Source: Cellvibrio sp. KY-GH-1 (GTDB lineage Bacteria; Pseudomonadota; Gammaproteobacteria; Pseudomonadales; Cellvibrionaceae). From it: a stretch of DNA of 64,000 nt. The notes under the pieces were generated by a model, which had not been told where the DNA came from, did no database searches, and saw only the letters and a list, made by a program, of their open reading frames with translations. The DNA lies in contig NZ_CP031728.1 of NCBI RefSeq assembly GCF_008806975.1, forward strand, positions 4,051,501 through 4,115,500, read 5' to 3'. A program made the translations under genes and the position numbers. Of this stretch, positions 46,503-55,177 are shown in pieces. Within the stretch, counting starts at the first letter, position 1; every line of letters starts with the position of its first letter.

Positions 46503-47230
46503 CCGGGCCGGGAAACCAAACAACAGGCGCAGGCCTAAGCGAACCGCAACTCGCCTTTGATTATGTCACCGGTGTCATGCGTGGCAGTGAACGCCGACGT
46601 TTTACTGAACGTGCGCAACGCGATGCGGAATTACAGGCACAAGTGAGTTATTGGGAAGAAGAGTTGATGCGTTTGAGTGACAAGGAACAAGTGTTGCGCC
46701 CGGAAGAGGCTACCTGGGACAAAATTTCCGCGCGTATAAACCGCACCCAGCCTGATACGCGCGGCTTTTGGTCGCGCTGGTTCTGGCAAAGCGTCAGTGC
46801 AGCCACCTGCATTTTATTTGCAACTTTTGTGTGGCTGACACAGGGCAATGTTAGCGTGCAGCAACCCAATGCTGACTACGTTGCGGTATTGACCGATGAA
46901 GCCGGTGCGGCCCAGTTAACCGTGTTGACTGCCAATGGCGGCGAAAAGCTTTGGTTGAAATGGGGCGCGGTTGAAATTGCTGCAGAGAAAAACCTGCAGC
47001 TATGGGCGATCTCCAAACGCGATGGCCAAATTCGACCACTGGGCGTGTTTGCTGCCACCGACGGTGAGGAACTGCCAATTACTGTGGCGCAGTCGCGTTT
47101 AATTAAAGACTCGTCACACCTGATTCTCACGGAAGAGGATGTTGGTGGTTCGCCGCTGGATGAGCCGAGTGAAACCATTATTGCCAAAGGTGTTTGTGTG
47201 TTGCTGGCAAAAACGGAGAAAACTATTTAG
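46484..47230 (+). CDS. Anti-sigma factor, RskA/anti-sigma-K type
   Basis: This 248-residue protein has a cytoplasmic N-terminal part with the zinc-less anti-sigma pattern (FDYVTGVMRGSERRRFTERA, then LQAQVSYWEEELMRL), one membrane helix near 110-128 (SVSAATCILFATFVWL) and a periplasmic RskA-like domain (KLWLKWGAVEIAAEKNLQLWAI and RPLGVFAATDGEELP). It would hold the ECF sigma factor at the membrane until a periplasmic signal arrives. It overlaps the sigma gene. Confidence 0.9.
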   Translation: MPRNQMTGPGNQTTGAGLSEPQLAFDYVTGVMRGSERRRFTERAQRDAELQAQVSYWEEELMRLSDKEQVLRPEEATWDKISARINRTQPDTRGFWSRWFWQSVSAATCILFATFVWLTQGNVSVQQPNADYVAVLTDEAGAAQLTVLTANGGEKLWLKWGAVEIAAEKNLQLWAISKRDGQIRPLGVFAATDGEELPITVAQSRLIKDSSHLILTEEDVGGSPLDEPSETIIAKGVCVLLAKTEKTI

Positions 47231-47628
47231 GGAATTACTGGTTCGGTATTAACCGGTTAGGCAATTAACAAGTTAGGGAAAGAATCAGGGAACTGCCAGG
47301 GGTGGCATAGGAGCGGGAGTGGAAAGATCAGGGAAACTTAGGGATGGTCGAGGGATGGGAATGAATACAGACAGGAAGCCGGATCAAAGGAGCGTTGGGA
47401 AAATCAGGATGAGTCAGGATGACGCTGGGTGAAACAGGAAAAGTGGGAAAGTTAATGATTGGCAGGAGGCCGGGTCATGGCGCTGAGCAGGAAAGACCGC
47501 AAAGGAACAATGAATTTAGGAATTAATTAACAGCCTCCAGCAATTTAGCTTTTATAATGCGCCGCCTGAATTTGCATTTATGCAAACAGGCTGCGCATTT
47601 TTTTTAGCAAGGAAAAAAGTGGCTCGTT
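47231..47628. other. 398-base gap with a G/A-rich strand-skewed segment
   Basis: From about 47265 to 47515 the plus strand is strongly purine-rich and carries many AGGGAA, GGGATGG and CAGGA units, with few pyrimidine runs. No frame or clear hairpin is supported. It lies between the anti-sigma gene and the LRR gene, whose promoter must be at its right end. Confidence 0.5.
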
Positions 47629-48270
47629 ATGAACATCATTCGCTGGGTATTAATACTATTAATTTGTGCTAGTGCAAACCAGGTAAAGGCATTGGAGTTA
47701 ATCTTTGCCGATCAAAATTTAACTGCCTGTGTGCAGGAAATTATTAGTAAAAAACAGTGGCAAGCGTTGGAGCAAGTTACCAGTGTGGAATGCCACTCCA
47801 AAAAAATTGCCTCGCTTGTCGGTATTGAGCAATTAACCAAACTGCAAAAACTATCACTTTATAATAACAACCTGACTGATGTGAACCTGGGCAATTTGCC
47901 TGAGCTAAATCATATCAATCTCGCCAAAAATCAGATTACCCGGATAACGCTCACACAACTGCCGGCGTTGGCCGAATTGTATTTATTTGGCAACCGTCTG
48001 GAAACGTTTGATTTGCAACACATGCCTGCACTCAAGCTACTGAAGATTAACGACAATCGCATCCTGACATTTACTTATCAGGAGCTACCGGCGTTAGAAA
48101 AAATCTATATGTTCAACAATCTTATGGAACACGTGGATATTTATCACCTCCCCGCCATGACCTATATGGACGCGCGCCAAAACCCTATGCCAGATCCACT
48201 TTATGAAGAGATGGATAAAATCAAAGGCGTCACTTTTTTGCACGATGGCAATGCCGAAGATTGGCAATAA
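47629..48270 (+). CDS. Secreted leucine-rich-repeat protein
   Basis: This 213-residue protein has a signal peptide (to about 22, ending VKA). After an N-terminal cap with Cys residues it carries about six leucine-rich repeats of about 21 residues of the LxxLxLxxNxL kind (for example LQKLSLYNNNLTDVNL, LNHINLAKNQITRITL, LAELYLFGNRLETFDL, LKLLKINDNRILTF). Such repeats form a curved binding surface in the periplasm or outside. The partner is unknown. The stop lies 53 bases before the chosen start of the porin gene, suggesting one transcript. Confidence 0.82.
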   Translation: MNIIRWVLILLICASANQVKALELIFADQNLTACVQEIISKKQWQALEQVTSVECHSKKIASLVGIEQLTKLQKLSLYNNNLTDVNLGNLPELNHINLAKNQITRITLTQLPALAELYLFGNRLETFDLQHMPALKLLKINDNRILTFTYQELPALEKIYMFNNLMEHVDIYHLPAMTYMDARQNPMPDPLYEEMDKIKGVTFLHDGNAEDWQ

Positions 48271-48323
48271 TTCTTCTTATCACATTTTTCTTATCTAGTT
48301 ATTCACCAAGGTTGGCATTCGGA

Positions 48324-49535
48324 ATGAAACAATTTTTTTTACCGGTATTCATCAGCAGTTTATTGGTGGTAGACGCGCACGCGGAAATACAACATCAATG
48401 GGATTGGGGCAGTCGCGCGCGCTACGCGAATGTCGATGCTGCTAACAGCGGTCAATCCGCGTCGTTGCTACTGCGAGGCAATTTAAATTCGCAGTGGAGT
48501 GAATGGCTTACCACATTTGTAGAAGTCGATTCAGTTGGCAGCACGTTTAAAGACGATCACAGCGACGGTGTGCGTCTCAACGGCCAACCGCTGTTGCAAG
48601 ATCCGCCTGGCACGGAATTTAATCAGGCCTTTATCGCGGTGAATGGTGATAATTTTTTAATGCGTCTGGGGCGTCAGCGAATTAATATCGATAACCAACG
48701 CTTTGTGGGCGGCAATGGTTTTTGGCAAAACGAACAAACCTTTGATGCGATATTTAGCCAATATAAATTCGCGAGTAATTCACGTTTTACCTACAGCTAT
48801 ATCGGCAATGCCAATCGTATTTTTGGTGACGATGCGGATAAAAATTATCCCGGCCGCGGCCCCTTGCCCAATGGCACCACCCCGCCGCGCCCAGCGGTAA
48901 ATTATGGCGATCACGAACAGCATACTCACCTGAGCCATTTGGAATGGAATGAGTGGGACTACACCCGCATCACCGCCTATGCACACCGCATGGAAAATTT
49001 GGATATGCCCGCTGCGAGCAACGCAACCTATGGCGCAAGCTACAGCTTCAATTACAAAGTTGGTCAGGTGAAATATCGCCTGCAATTAGAGGCGGCACAG
49101 CAAGACAGATTTGATATAGAGCGCGATCAATTGCCCTACTATTTAGTCGAAACCGGTGTAGGGCTGGGCAGTGTGGAGCTTATCGCCCACTATGAAATTC
49201 TGGGCGAAAAAAATGGCGCTGCGTTTATTACGCCGCTGGGCTCCAATCACAAATTTGAAGGCTGGGCCGGTGTGGTGGGCAACACGCCTAACAGTGGCGT
49301 GCGCAATACGTCGGTAGGATTACTCTGGCGCGCCTCACCCGTTCGCATCGAAACCCACTATCACCTATTTGATAAAGATGTGGATGGGGACGCAATTGGC
49401 GCGGAGTGGGATTTGGATATTTCCTTCCGCCCGGCACGCAAACACAATCTATCTCTGCGCCTCGCGCATTTCGACCCGGAAAATAATTCTGCATCAACGC
49501 GTAAAGTATTTTTGGATTACGCGTATAACTTGTAA
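48324..49535 (+). CDS. Outer-membrane beta-barrel of the alginate-export/porin type
   Basis: This 403-residue protein starts MKQFFLPVFISSLLVVDAHA (signal peptide); the frame to 48261 adds an unlikely leader. The mature part reads as alternating amphipathic strands with the alginate-export family features (FEVDSVGSTF-like start, NQAFIAVNGDNFLMRLGRQRIN, FVGGNGFWQNEQTFDAIF, SHLEWNEWDYTRITAYAHRM) and an aromatic-rich C-terminal strand ending DYAYNL. It probably forms a pore for an anionic sugar or similar solute. The substrate is not evident. Confidence 0.83.
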   Translation: MKQFFLPVFISSLLVVDAHAEIQHQWDWGSRARYANVDAANSGQSASLLLRGNLNSQWSEWLTTFVEVDSVGSTFKDDHSDGVRLNGQPLLQDPPGTEFNQAFIAVNGDNFLMRLGRQRINIDNQRFVGGNGFWQNEQTFDAIFSQYKFASNSRFTYSYIGNANRIFGDDADKNYPGRGPLPNGTTPPRPAVNYGDHEQHTHLSHLEWNEWDYTRITAYAHRMENLDMPAASNATYGASYSFNYKVGQVKYRLQLEAAQQDRFDIERDQLPYYLVETGVGLGSVELIAHYEILGEKNGAAFITPLGSNHKFEGWAGVVGNTPNSGVRNTSVGLLWRASPVRIETHYHLFDKDVDGDAIGAEWDLDISFRPARKHNLSLRLAHFDPENNSASTRKVFLDYAYNL

Positions 49536-49674
49536 TTGTTGGTCAGATCGTTAAAGAAAAAGAGCATCATCCGTGATTGCTCTGGGGCATAAATTTAATG
49601 TCCATTACCAAATCTATGCCGGAAAGATCCACCACCGTTGCCAGTGGTGGGGATGAGGCTTTTAAAACGTTTAA

Positions 49675-50760
49675 TTAATAGCTGTAACCGGACGACGAAC
49701 TGGTATAGCTGCTGGAGGAAGCGGCGCTCGAGCTTGCGGCTGAACTTGTCGTCGCTGTTGCCAGTGTCCAGTTAGGTATTTCCCCTTTGATTTCACCGGC
49801 CGCACTATCACCTGCGTAGAAATACAACGGCTGACCTTTAAACGCCCACTGCTTGGTGTTATCGCTGCGCGTCACTACCGAAAAGTCACCAGCGGTTTGC
49901 GCTTCGGCAGCGGCGTAAAGTGGAGGCCAGTTGGCAATACAGGTAGCGCCACAATTGCTTTGATTGGCGGTGTCTTTCGCAAAGGTATAGAGCGTGAAGC
50001 CCGCTTTGCTTTGATCAGCCGTCCCTTGGCTGTTAACGAGAAAACCTTTCCCGATCAAATACTCGCCCTTGGTGGCATGTTGTTGGGTGCCTACCGGAAT
50101 TGGGCGCGCCAGCTGCCAGTTTGCGATGGCCTTACCGGTGGTCTGACCAGCCGCGGTATCGGTTTTGAAGAAGTACAGCGGCAAACCCTGATAAGCCCAT
50201 TGACGAGCAGTCACGCCGTTGCCGAGGCTGCGCTCGATAATGCTGTAGGGCAAGCTGGCAGCGTCTTTTGCTCCCGCCAATAGTGGTGGCCAGTTCGCCA
50301 GGCAATTACCCGCGCAATTGGATACACCGTTGGTGTCTTTGGCGAAGGTATAGAGCGCGAATCCATCGCGACCAATCCATTGTGGTTTGAAGCTGGTGTT
50401 GCTGGCGTCTTCGGGCAAGGCCAACAGAATTTCACCTTTGGCTACCAGATAATTACCATCTGCACTATTGATGGCGGTATCCACCCAAGCCACTGGTGGA
50501 GTAAACCTTGCCAAGCTGGATGCCGCACTTGAACTGGACACTGCTGAGCTGGTAACTGCTGTGCTTGATACCGCAGCGCTGGATGCGATCGAGCTGGACA
50601 GGCTGGAGCTGCTGCTCAAAGCAGCTTTGCTTGAACTGCTGGGAATGGGACTCTTATCGCTGTCTTTTTTGTCGTTATCGCCGCCGCAGGCGCTTAATAA
50701 ACTGGCGCAGCTGATAACCAGCGCCAGGCTCAGGTTATTTTTGTTCAGGCTAAATTGCAT
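49675..50760 (-). CDS. Lipoprotein with two COG4315-type secreted repeats
   Basis: This 361-residue lipoprotein starts MQFSLNKNNLSLALVISCA with the lipobox LLSAC near residue 30, after GGAGG. A polyserine linker (about 40-90) leads to two related domains of the Lipoprotein_15/secreted-repeat family, each with FALYTFAKDTN-type or FTLYTFAKDTA-type strands, a CAGNCLANWPPL or CGATCIANWPPL motif and a closing W.Y.G.PLYFF/Y. A second polyserine tail ends in SSGYSY. The function of the family is unknown; the paired cysteines suggest redox or metal binding. Confidence 0.88.
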   Translation of the reverse strand: MQFSLNKNNLSLALVISCASLLSACGGDNDKKDSDKSPIPSSSSKAALSSSSSLSSSIASSAAVSSTAVTSSAVSSSSAASSLARFTPPVAWVDTAINSADGNYLVAKGEILLALPEDASNTSFKPQWIGRDGFALYTFAKDTNGVSNCAGNCLANWPPLLAGAKDAASLPYSIIERSLGNGVTARQWAYQGLPLYFFKTDTAAGQTTGKAIANWQLARPIPVGTQQHATKGEYLIGKGFLVNSQGTADQSKAGFTLYTFAKDTANQSNCGATCIANWPPLYAAAEAQTAGDFSVVTRSDNTKQWAFKGQPLYFYAGDSAAGEIKGEIPNWTLATATTSSAASSSAASSSSYTSSSSGYSY

Positions 50761-50960
50761 AGGTTGATTCCTCCTCAAATGAATCAGGTGTTGGATTGGG
50801 CGTTAGATTGAAACCTTCGAAGAAGGCGTTTGTGTGATTCGTCAGGAGGGATTTACGGGGCGATTGAAAAAAGGTTGCAGCAAGCCAAAAAAATATTGCG
50901 CGGGAATTTTTATCGGATCAGAATACTGTTTTTATGTACAGTAATCTATAGAGGTGTTCC

Positions 50961-52124
50961 ATGGCAACGAATGATCACGACCGCGACTGTGATTATGGCG
51001 ACCCGGAACCCTGGATCACCGCTAAACCCCAGGCTCATAAAGGGCGCGGCGCCGTAACCAATATTGCCGGCCGCTATGAAACCCAATTAATTGAAACGGT
51101 GGATGATGGTTGGCAGCCCTACGTGGATGACACGGATATTCATCCGGGGTTAAAGACCTTGGTAACCCCCGAATTGGCTAAAACAATTCTTAGTCACAAC
51201 CAATCGCCGGATATTCCTTTTAGTGTGTCCATCAATCCTTACCGGGGCTGTGAGCATGGTTGCATTTACTGTTTTGCGCGACCAACCCATGCGTATCTTG
51301 GTTTATCGCCGGGGCTGGATTTTGAAACCCGTCTCTATGCCAAAACCAATGCGGCGGAGTTATTGCGCCGCGAGTTAGCCCAGAACAATTATCAACCTAG
51401 CCCCATTGCGTTTGGCGTAAACACCGATGCCTACCAGCCGTGCGAGCGCGAGTTAAAAATTACGCGTCAGTGTTTGGAAGTGTTTCATGAGTGTGATCAC
51501 CCGGTAGGCATGATTACCAAATCCGCCTTGATCGAGCGCGATATCGATTTGCTGCAAGATATGGCGAAAAAAAATCTCGCCGCTGCGGCCATTACCATCA
51601 CGACTCTCGATCACAATATTTCGCGCATTCTTGAACCGCGCGCGGCATCGCCCACGCGGCGTTTGCAAACCATTGAGCGCTTAAGCAAAGCAGGTATTCC
51701 CACCATGGTGAGCGTTGCGCCCATCATTCCGTTTATTACCGAACAGGATATCGAAAATGTATTAAGCGCGGCCGCTAATGCTGGCGCAACGGCCGCAGGT
51801 TATACGGTGGTGCGCTTGCCCTGGGAAATTAACCCGCTGTTTCAGGAGTGGTTACAAACTCATTTTCCCGAACGTGCGGAACGCGTGATGAATCGCATCC
51901 GCGATATGCGCGGCGGCAAAGACTACGATGCAAATTTCGCCACGCGTATGCGCGGTGAAGGTTTGTGGGCGGATATGATCCGCCAGCGTTTTATGAAAGG
52001 ATTAAAACGCTACGGCCTCGATAAAAGCCGCCGCTATGGCGAGCTCGAATGCTCGTTGTTCCGTAAACCACTGAGTATTCCCGCGCACGAAAACAAAAAT
52101 GGGCAGATGGATATTTTTGGCTGA
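50961..52124 (+). CDS. PA0069-family radical SAM protein (SplB-like)
   Basis: This 387-residue protein has the radical SAM cluster motif CEHGCIYCFARPTHAYLG, preceded by SINPYRG, the signature of the PA0069 family related to spore photoproduct lyase. Downstream parts include FGVNTDAYQPCERELKITR and TITTLDHNISRILEPRAASP. The substrate is unknown; DNA repair has been proposed from the SplB similarity. GAGGTG precedes the ATG. Confidence 0.93.
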   Translation: MATNDHDRDCDYGDPEPWITAKPQAHKGRGAVTNIAGRYETQLIETVDDGWQPYVDDTDIHPGLKTLVTPELAKTILSHNQSPDIPFSVSINPYRGCEHGCIYCFARPTHAYLGLSPGLDFETRLYAKTNAAELLRRELAQNNYQPSPIAFGVNTDAYQPCERELKITRQCLEVFHECDHPVGMITKSALIERDIDLLQDMAKKNLAAAAITITTLDHNISRILEPRAASPTRRLQTIERLSKAGIPTMVSVAPIIPFITEQDIENVLSAAANAGATAAGYTVVRLPWEINPLFQEWLQTHFPERAERVMNRIRDMRGGKDYDANFATRMRGEGLWADMIRQRFMKGLKRYGLDKSRRYGELECSLFRKPLSIPAHENKNGQMDIFG

Positions 52125-52153
52125 TTGAGTTTTTCGTGGTAATTAGTTTTACC

Positions 52154-52867
52154 TTAACTAAAAATTTGCAGCTCTAACGTCCGTCTAAGTATTGATAGAA
52201 GATAGGATATTGGAATTGATATGCACATTGCGATAACGAATGCTATTGTCGATTTTGCCTTGCTAACGTTGTTAATGTAACGATAGCAACCCCATGAGTA
52301 TAAAAGCCAAACAAGAATAGCTATATTCCCTAATATATTTAATGCCACTGCTAAAAGCCCAGGGTTACTTTCATACAAAGCGAGATAAATATCCGGGTTC
52401 GTTTGATCATGATTAGCTACGAACTCTTTGAAAATTGGTAGCAGATCAGGTTCTTCTATAAGTAGGATGCTTTTGGATGTTGTGCTTATTATTACGCTAA
52501 CTAAATATGCAGGCCCAGCAATGTATAGATTTATAATAATATGATTTTTTAATGAGGCTTTACCTCCAACAGCAAAAAAGCCGGTTTTATATGCAAAAGC
52601 TACCAAAAAACTTGTTAGCACGAAGAAGATAAAAAGCGTGGCAAAAACTTGATAAAGCTCTTTTGTTGTGGCAATGAAACTCAGTTGAAATATAAATGCT
52701 ACCGCAAGGCATGAAAGATTGAATGCTAACACCTTTCCGAGGGTGCTCTTTTCATCAAAATTTAGCTTACGAATAAAAGTTTTTGGACCCGATAGTATGT
52801 CAGTAAGTGTCGAAATAAAAATAGGGCCATGTGCGGTAATACTTTCAAAAAACTCTTTAGCTGACAT
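52154..52867 (-). CDS. Unknown integral membrane protein (YIP1-like layout)
   Basis: This 237-residue protein starts MSAKEFFESITAHGPI after AGGA; a start at the upstream MNN or at 52903 is possible. An amphipathic N-terminal part with ILSGPKTFIRKL is followed by five hydrophobic helices. The layout recalls YIP1 or DUF-type membrane proteins, but similarity is weak. It is AT-richer than its neighbours. Single gene, convergent with the radical SAM gene. Confidence 0.65.
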   Translation of the reverse strand: MSAKEFFESITAHGPIFISTLTDILSGPKTFIRKLNFDEKSTLGKVLAFNLSCLAVAFIFQLSFIATTKELYQVFATLFIFFVLTSFLVAFAYKTGFFAVGGKASLKNHIIINLYIAGPAYLVSVIISTTSKSILLIEEPDLLPIFKEFVANHDQTNPDIYLALYESNPGLLAVALNILGNIAILVWLLYSWGCYRYINNVSKAKSTIAFVIAMCISIPISYLLSILRRTLELQIFS

Positions 52868-53020
52868 ATTGTTCATCCTGGATGTTATCAAGCGCTCAGA
52901 CAAATAGGAGAGAAGTCGTGCCTGACAGTAGCGATTTAGTACAGGATACTATCAGTCAAATATTCCAATAAACAACTTGTCATGGTTTTTTGATGGAGCA
53001 TTACTCGGGTAAAAATAGCG

Positions 53021-53104
53021 TGTAGGTTGGGCAGTTATGCCTAACAATATTTTGATCACCAACGTGTTGGGCACTCGTGTCTGCGTGGCGAGACCCAACC
53101 TGCA
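53021..53104. repeat. Inverted-repeat element with AGGTTGGG ends
   Basis: TGTAGGTTGGGC at the left and GACCCAACCTGCA at the right are near-complementary around about 60 bases, with inner GTTGGGC and GAGACCCAAC arms. The motif is common in dispersed palindromic repeats of proteobacteria. Confidence 0.6.
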
Positions 53105-53112
53105 TCAGTGCG

Positions 53113-53619
53113 TTAATCCAACTTTTCTTCAACAATTTTTTTCGGAGCTGGATTCGGGAATTTAGTGCGATCTTCAGCGGTGGCTTTGTCGTAACATTCG
53201 CCGAGAATATTCATCGCGCCACGGCGTGATTGTGTTTCCAGTTGGCGATAACCATTGCGGCAAAAGCCGGTGTCTTCCAGTTTGGCGAGCAAGCCCTCTT
53301 CTGTGAGGTGCTTTAGTCCATCCATCCAGTCCTCACTATCACCCGGTTTTGGGCCGCGGCCGTGCCCGCCACCGGGAGGTGGGCCATCGGGGTGACCGCC
53401 CATGCCGCCGCGCATTCCTCCATTGCCTCCGCGTGGGGGTTTATCACCTCTGCCTCGTTCAGGCTGTTCCATCGTCAGCGTGTAGCTAAATTGTTTTGTG
53501 CCATCGGGCTTGGTGAGGGTATAAAAAATTTCCGAGGTTTTCGGTGGTTTGGGTTCGTTGCTTGCGCAGGCGAACAACATCAGGGACAGCGGAAGAACGA
53601 ACAAACGCAGGTAGATCAC
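53113..53619 (-). CDS. Small lipoprotein with Gly/Arg/Pro-rich middle, unknown
   Basis: The start is placed at the GTG with GGAG six bases upstream, giving a compact lipoprotein signal (MIYLRLFVLPLSLMLFAC). The 168-residue product has a short beta part (TSEIFYTLTKPDGTKQFSY), a low-complexity region (GRGDKPPRGGNGGMRGGMGG and more) and a C-terminal helical domain with two cysteines (GFCRNGY, LGECYDKA). No family is recognised. It is transcribed alone, away from the MocR gene. Confidence 0.7.
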   Translation of the reverse strand: MIYLRLFVLPLSLMLFACASNEPKPPKTSEIFYTLTKPDGTKQFSYTLTMEQPERGRGDKPPRGGNGGMRGGMGGHPDGPPPGGGHGRGPKPGDSEDWMDGLKHLTEEGLLAKLEDTGFCRNGYRQLETQSRRGAMNILGECYDKATAEDRTKFPNPAPKKIVEEKLD

Positions 53620-53729
53620 GTCAAACTCCATAGATTATTTGTGGCGACTATGGATATTCTGACATTCATCCGGGAGAACTGTTGATGTAAGGCGATTGCT
53701 TGCACAATCTTTGGATAATTCCCGGCGCG

Positions 53730-55139
53730 TTAAAAGCCGTTGATCAATTTTCCCAATACCGACATAGCCTCATCAATTTCCTTCGTCCATGCATAACCGT
53801 AATTCAAACGAATACAATTGCGGAAACGGCGCGTGGCAGAAAATATGGGGCCAGGGGCGATGCTGATCCCTTGTGCGAGTGCCATGGAAAATAATTGCAA
53901 GCTGTCTACCTGCTCGGGCAACTCTACCCATAAAAAATAGCCGCCATTAGGACGAGTAACCCGGGTATTTTTTGGAAAATATTTGGCGATGGCATTCAGC
54001 ATTAATTGTTGCTGGTGTTCCAATGTTTCGCGCAGCTTGCGTAAGTGGCGATCGTAACCGCCCTGCTGTAAATAATCCGCCAGCGCTGCTTGTGCCGGAA
54101 TAGACGGAGAAATAGTCGTCATTAATTTCAAACGGTGAATCTGTTCGGCGTAGCGCCCAGCCGCCACCCAGCCTACACGATAACCCGGTGCCAGATTTTT
54201 GGAAAAAGAACCGCAGTGCATGACTAAGCCCGCACGATCAAAATGTTTGATGGGCTTGGGCGAATTAATTCCAAAATACAATTCAGAGTAGACATCGTCT
54301 TCAATCAACGGCACTTGATACTGATGTAATAAATCATAGAGCTGCTGCTTTTTTTCGTCGCTCATGGAGGCGCCGAGCGGATTGTGAAAGCTGCTCATTA
54401 ACCAGCAGGCTTTAATCGGCAAACGTTGCAAACTTTCTTCCAGCGTTTGCAAATGAATGCCATCGCGCGGATGCACAGGAATTTCTACGGCTTTTAATTG
54501 CAATCGCTCCAGGATTTGCAGTGCCGCATAAAAGGTAGGTGTTTCAATTGCCACCAGATCGCCCGGTTGGGTGACGACTTGCAGGCACAAATTTAAGGCT
54601 TCCAATGCGCCATTGGTAATGACCAGCTCTTCGGGCGCGTGCATGACCCCGTTAACGCGATAGCGCAATGCGATCTGGCGACGCAATTGCGGATTGCCAC
54701 TGGTGATGTCAGTAAGAATGGATTTGGCAGGCATTTGCTGCAGGCTCTTGTTCATGGAGCGCGCTATACGTGCGAGCGGAAATAAATCCGGGCTGGGAAA
54801 GGCAGAGCCGAGCGGAATCGTATCCGGATCTTTAATCGAACCTAACACCGAAAAAACTAACTCACTGACATCGACCGGCGTTGTCTCAGTGCTGCGCGGG
54901 CTCATCTCTGGTTCGGCGAGTGCGTTTTTTGCCTGGGCGCAAACAAAATAACCCGAGCGCGGCCGCGCCTGAATCAGGCCGCGGCTTTCCAACAAATAAT
55001 AGGCTTCGAATACGGTTGCGGGGCTCACATTGTAGGTTCTGCTTGCGGTGCGTACCGAAGGTACTTTTTCATTGGGTGCAAGCACGCCGCTGCGAATTAA
55101 TTCGGCGATTTCATCAGCTAGCCGTTCATAGAGTTTCAT
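53730..55139 (-). CDS. MocR-type regulator (GntR DNA-binding plus aminotransferase domain)
   Basis: This 469-residue protein has an N-terminal winged helix of the GntR kind (KLYERLADEIAELIRSGVLAP, then VRTASRTYNVSPATVFEAYYLLESRG) and a C-terminal fold-type I PLP domain with the lysine in CGSFSKNLAPGYRVGW and the final Arg in RRFRNCIRLNYGY. MocR proteins use PLP to sense amines or amino acids and control transport or vitamin B6 genes. The target is not obvious; ccoG lies directly upstream. Confidence 0.94.
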   Translation of the reverse strand: MKLYERLADEIAELIRSGVLAPNEKVPSVRTASRTYNVSPATVFEAYYLLESRGLIQARPRSGYFVCAQAKNALAEPEMSPRSTETTPVDVSELVFSVLGSIKDPDTIPLGSAFPSPDLFPLARIARSMNKSLQQMPAKSILTDITSGNPQLRRQIALRYRVNGVMHAPEELVITNGALEALNLCLQVVTQPGDLVAIETPTFYAALQILERLQLKAVEIPVHPRDGIHLQTLEESLQRLPIKACWLMSSFHNPLGASMSDEKKQQLYDLLHQYQVPLIEDDVYSELYFGINSPKPIKHFDRAGLVMHCGSFSKNLAPGYRVGWVAAGRYAEQIHRLKLMTTISPSIPAQAALADYLQQGGYDRHLRKLRETLEHQQQLMLNAIAKYFPKNTRVTRPNGGYFLWVELPEQVDSLQLFSMALAQGISIAPGPIFSATRRFRNCIRLNYGYAWTKEIDEAMSVLGKLINGF

Positions 55140-55177
55140 GTGCGGTTATAAAGTTTCAATGAAAAAGTTCATAAAAA

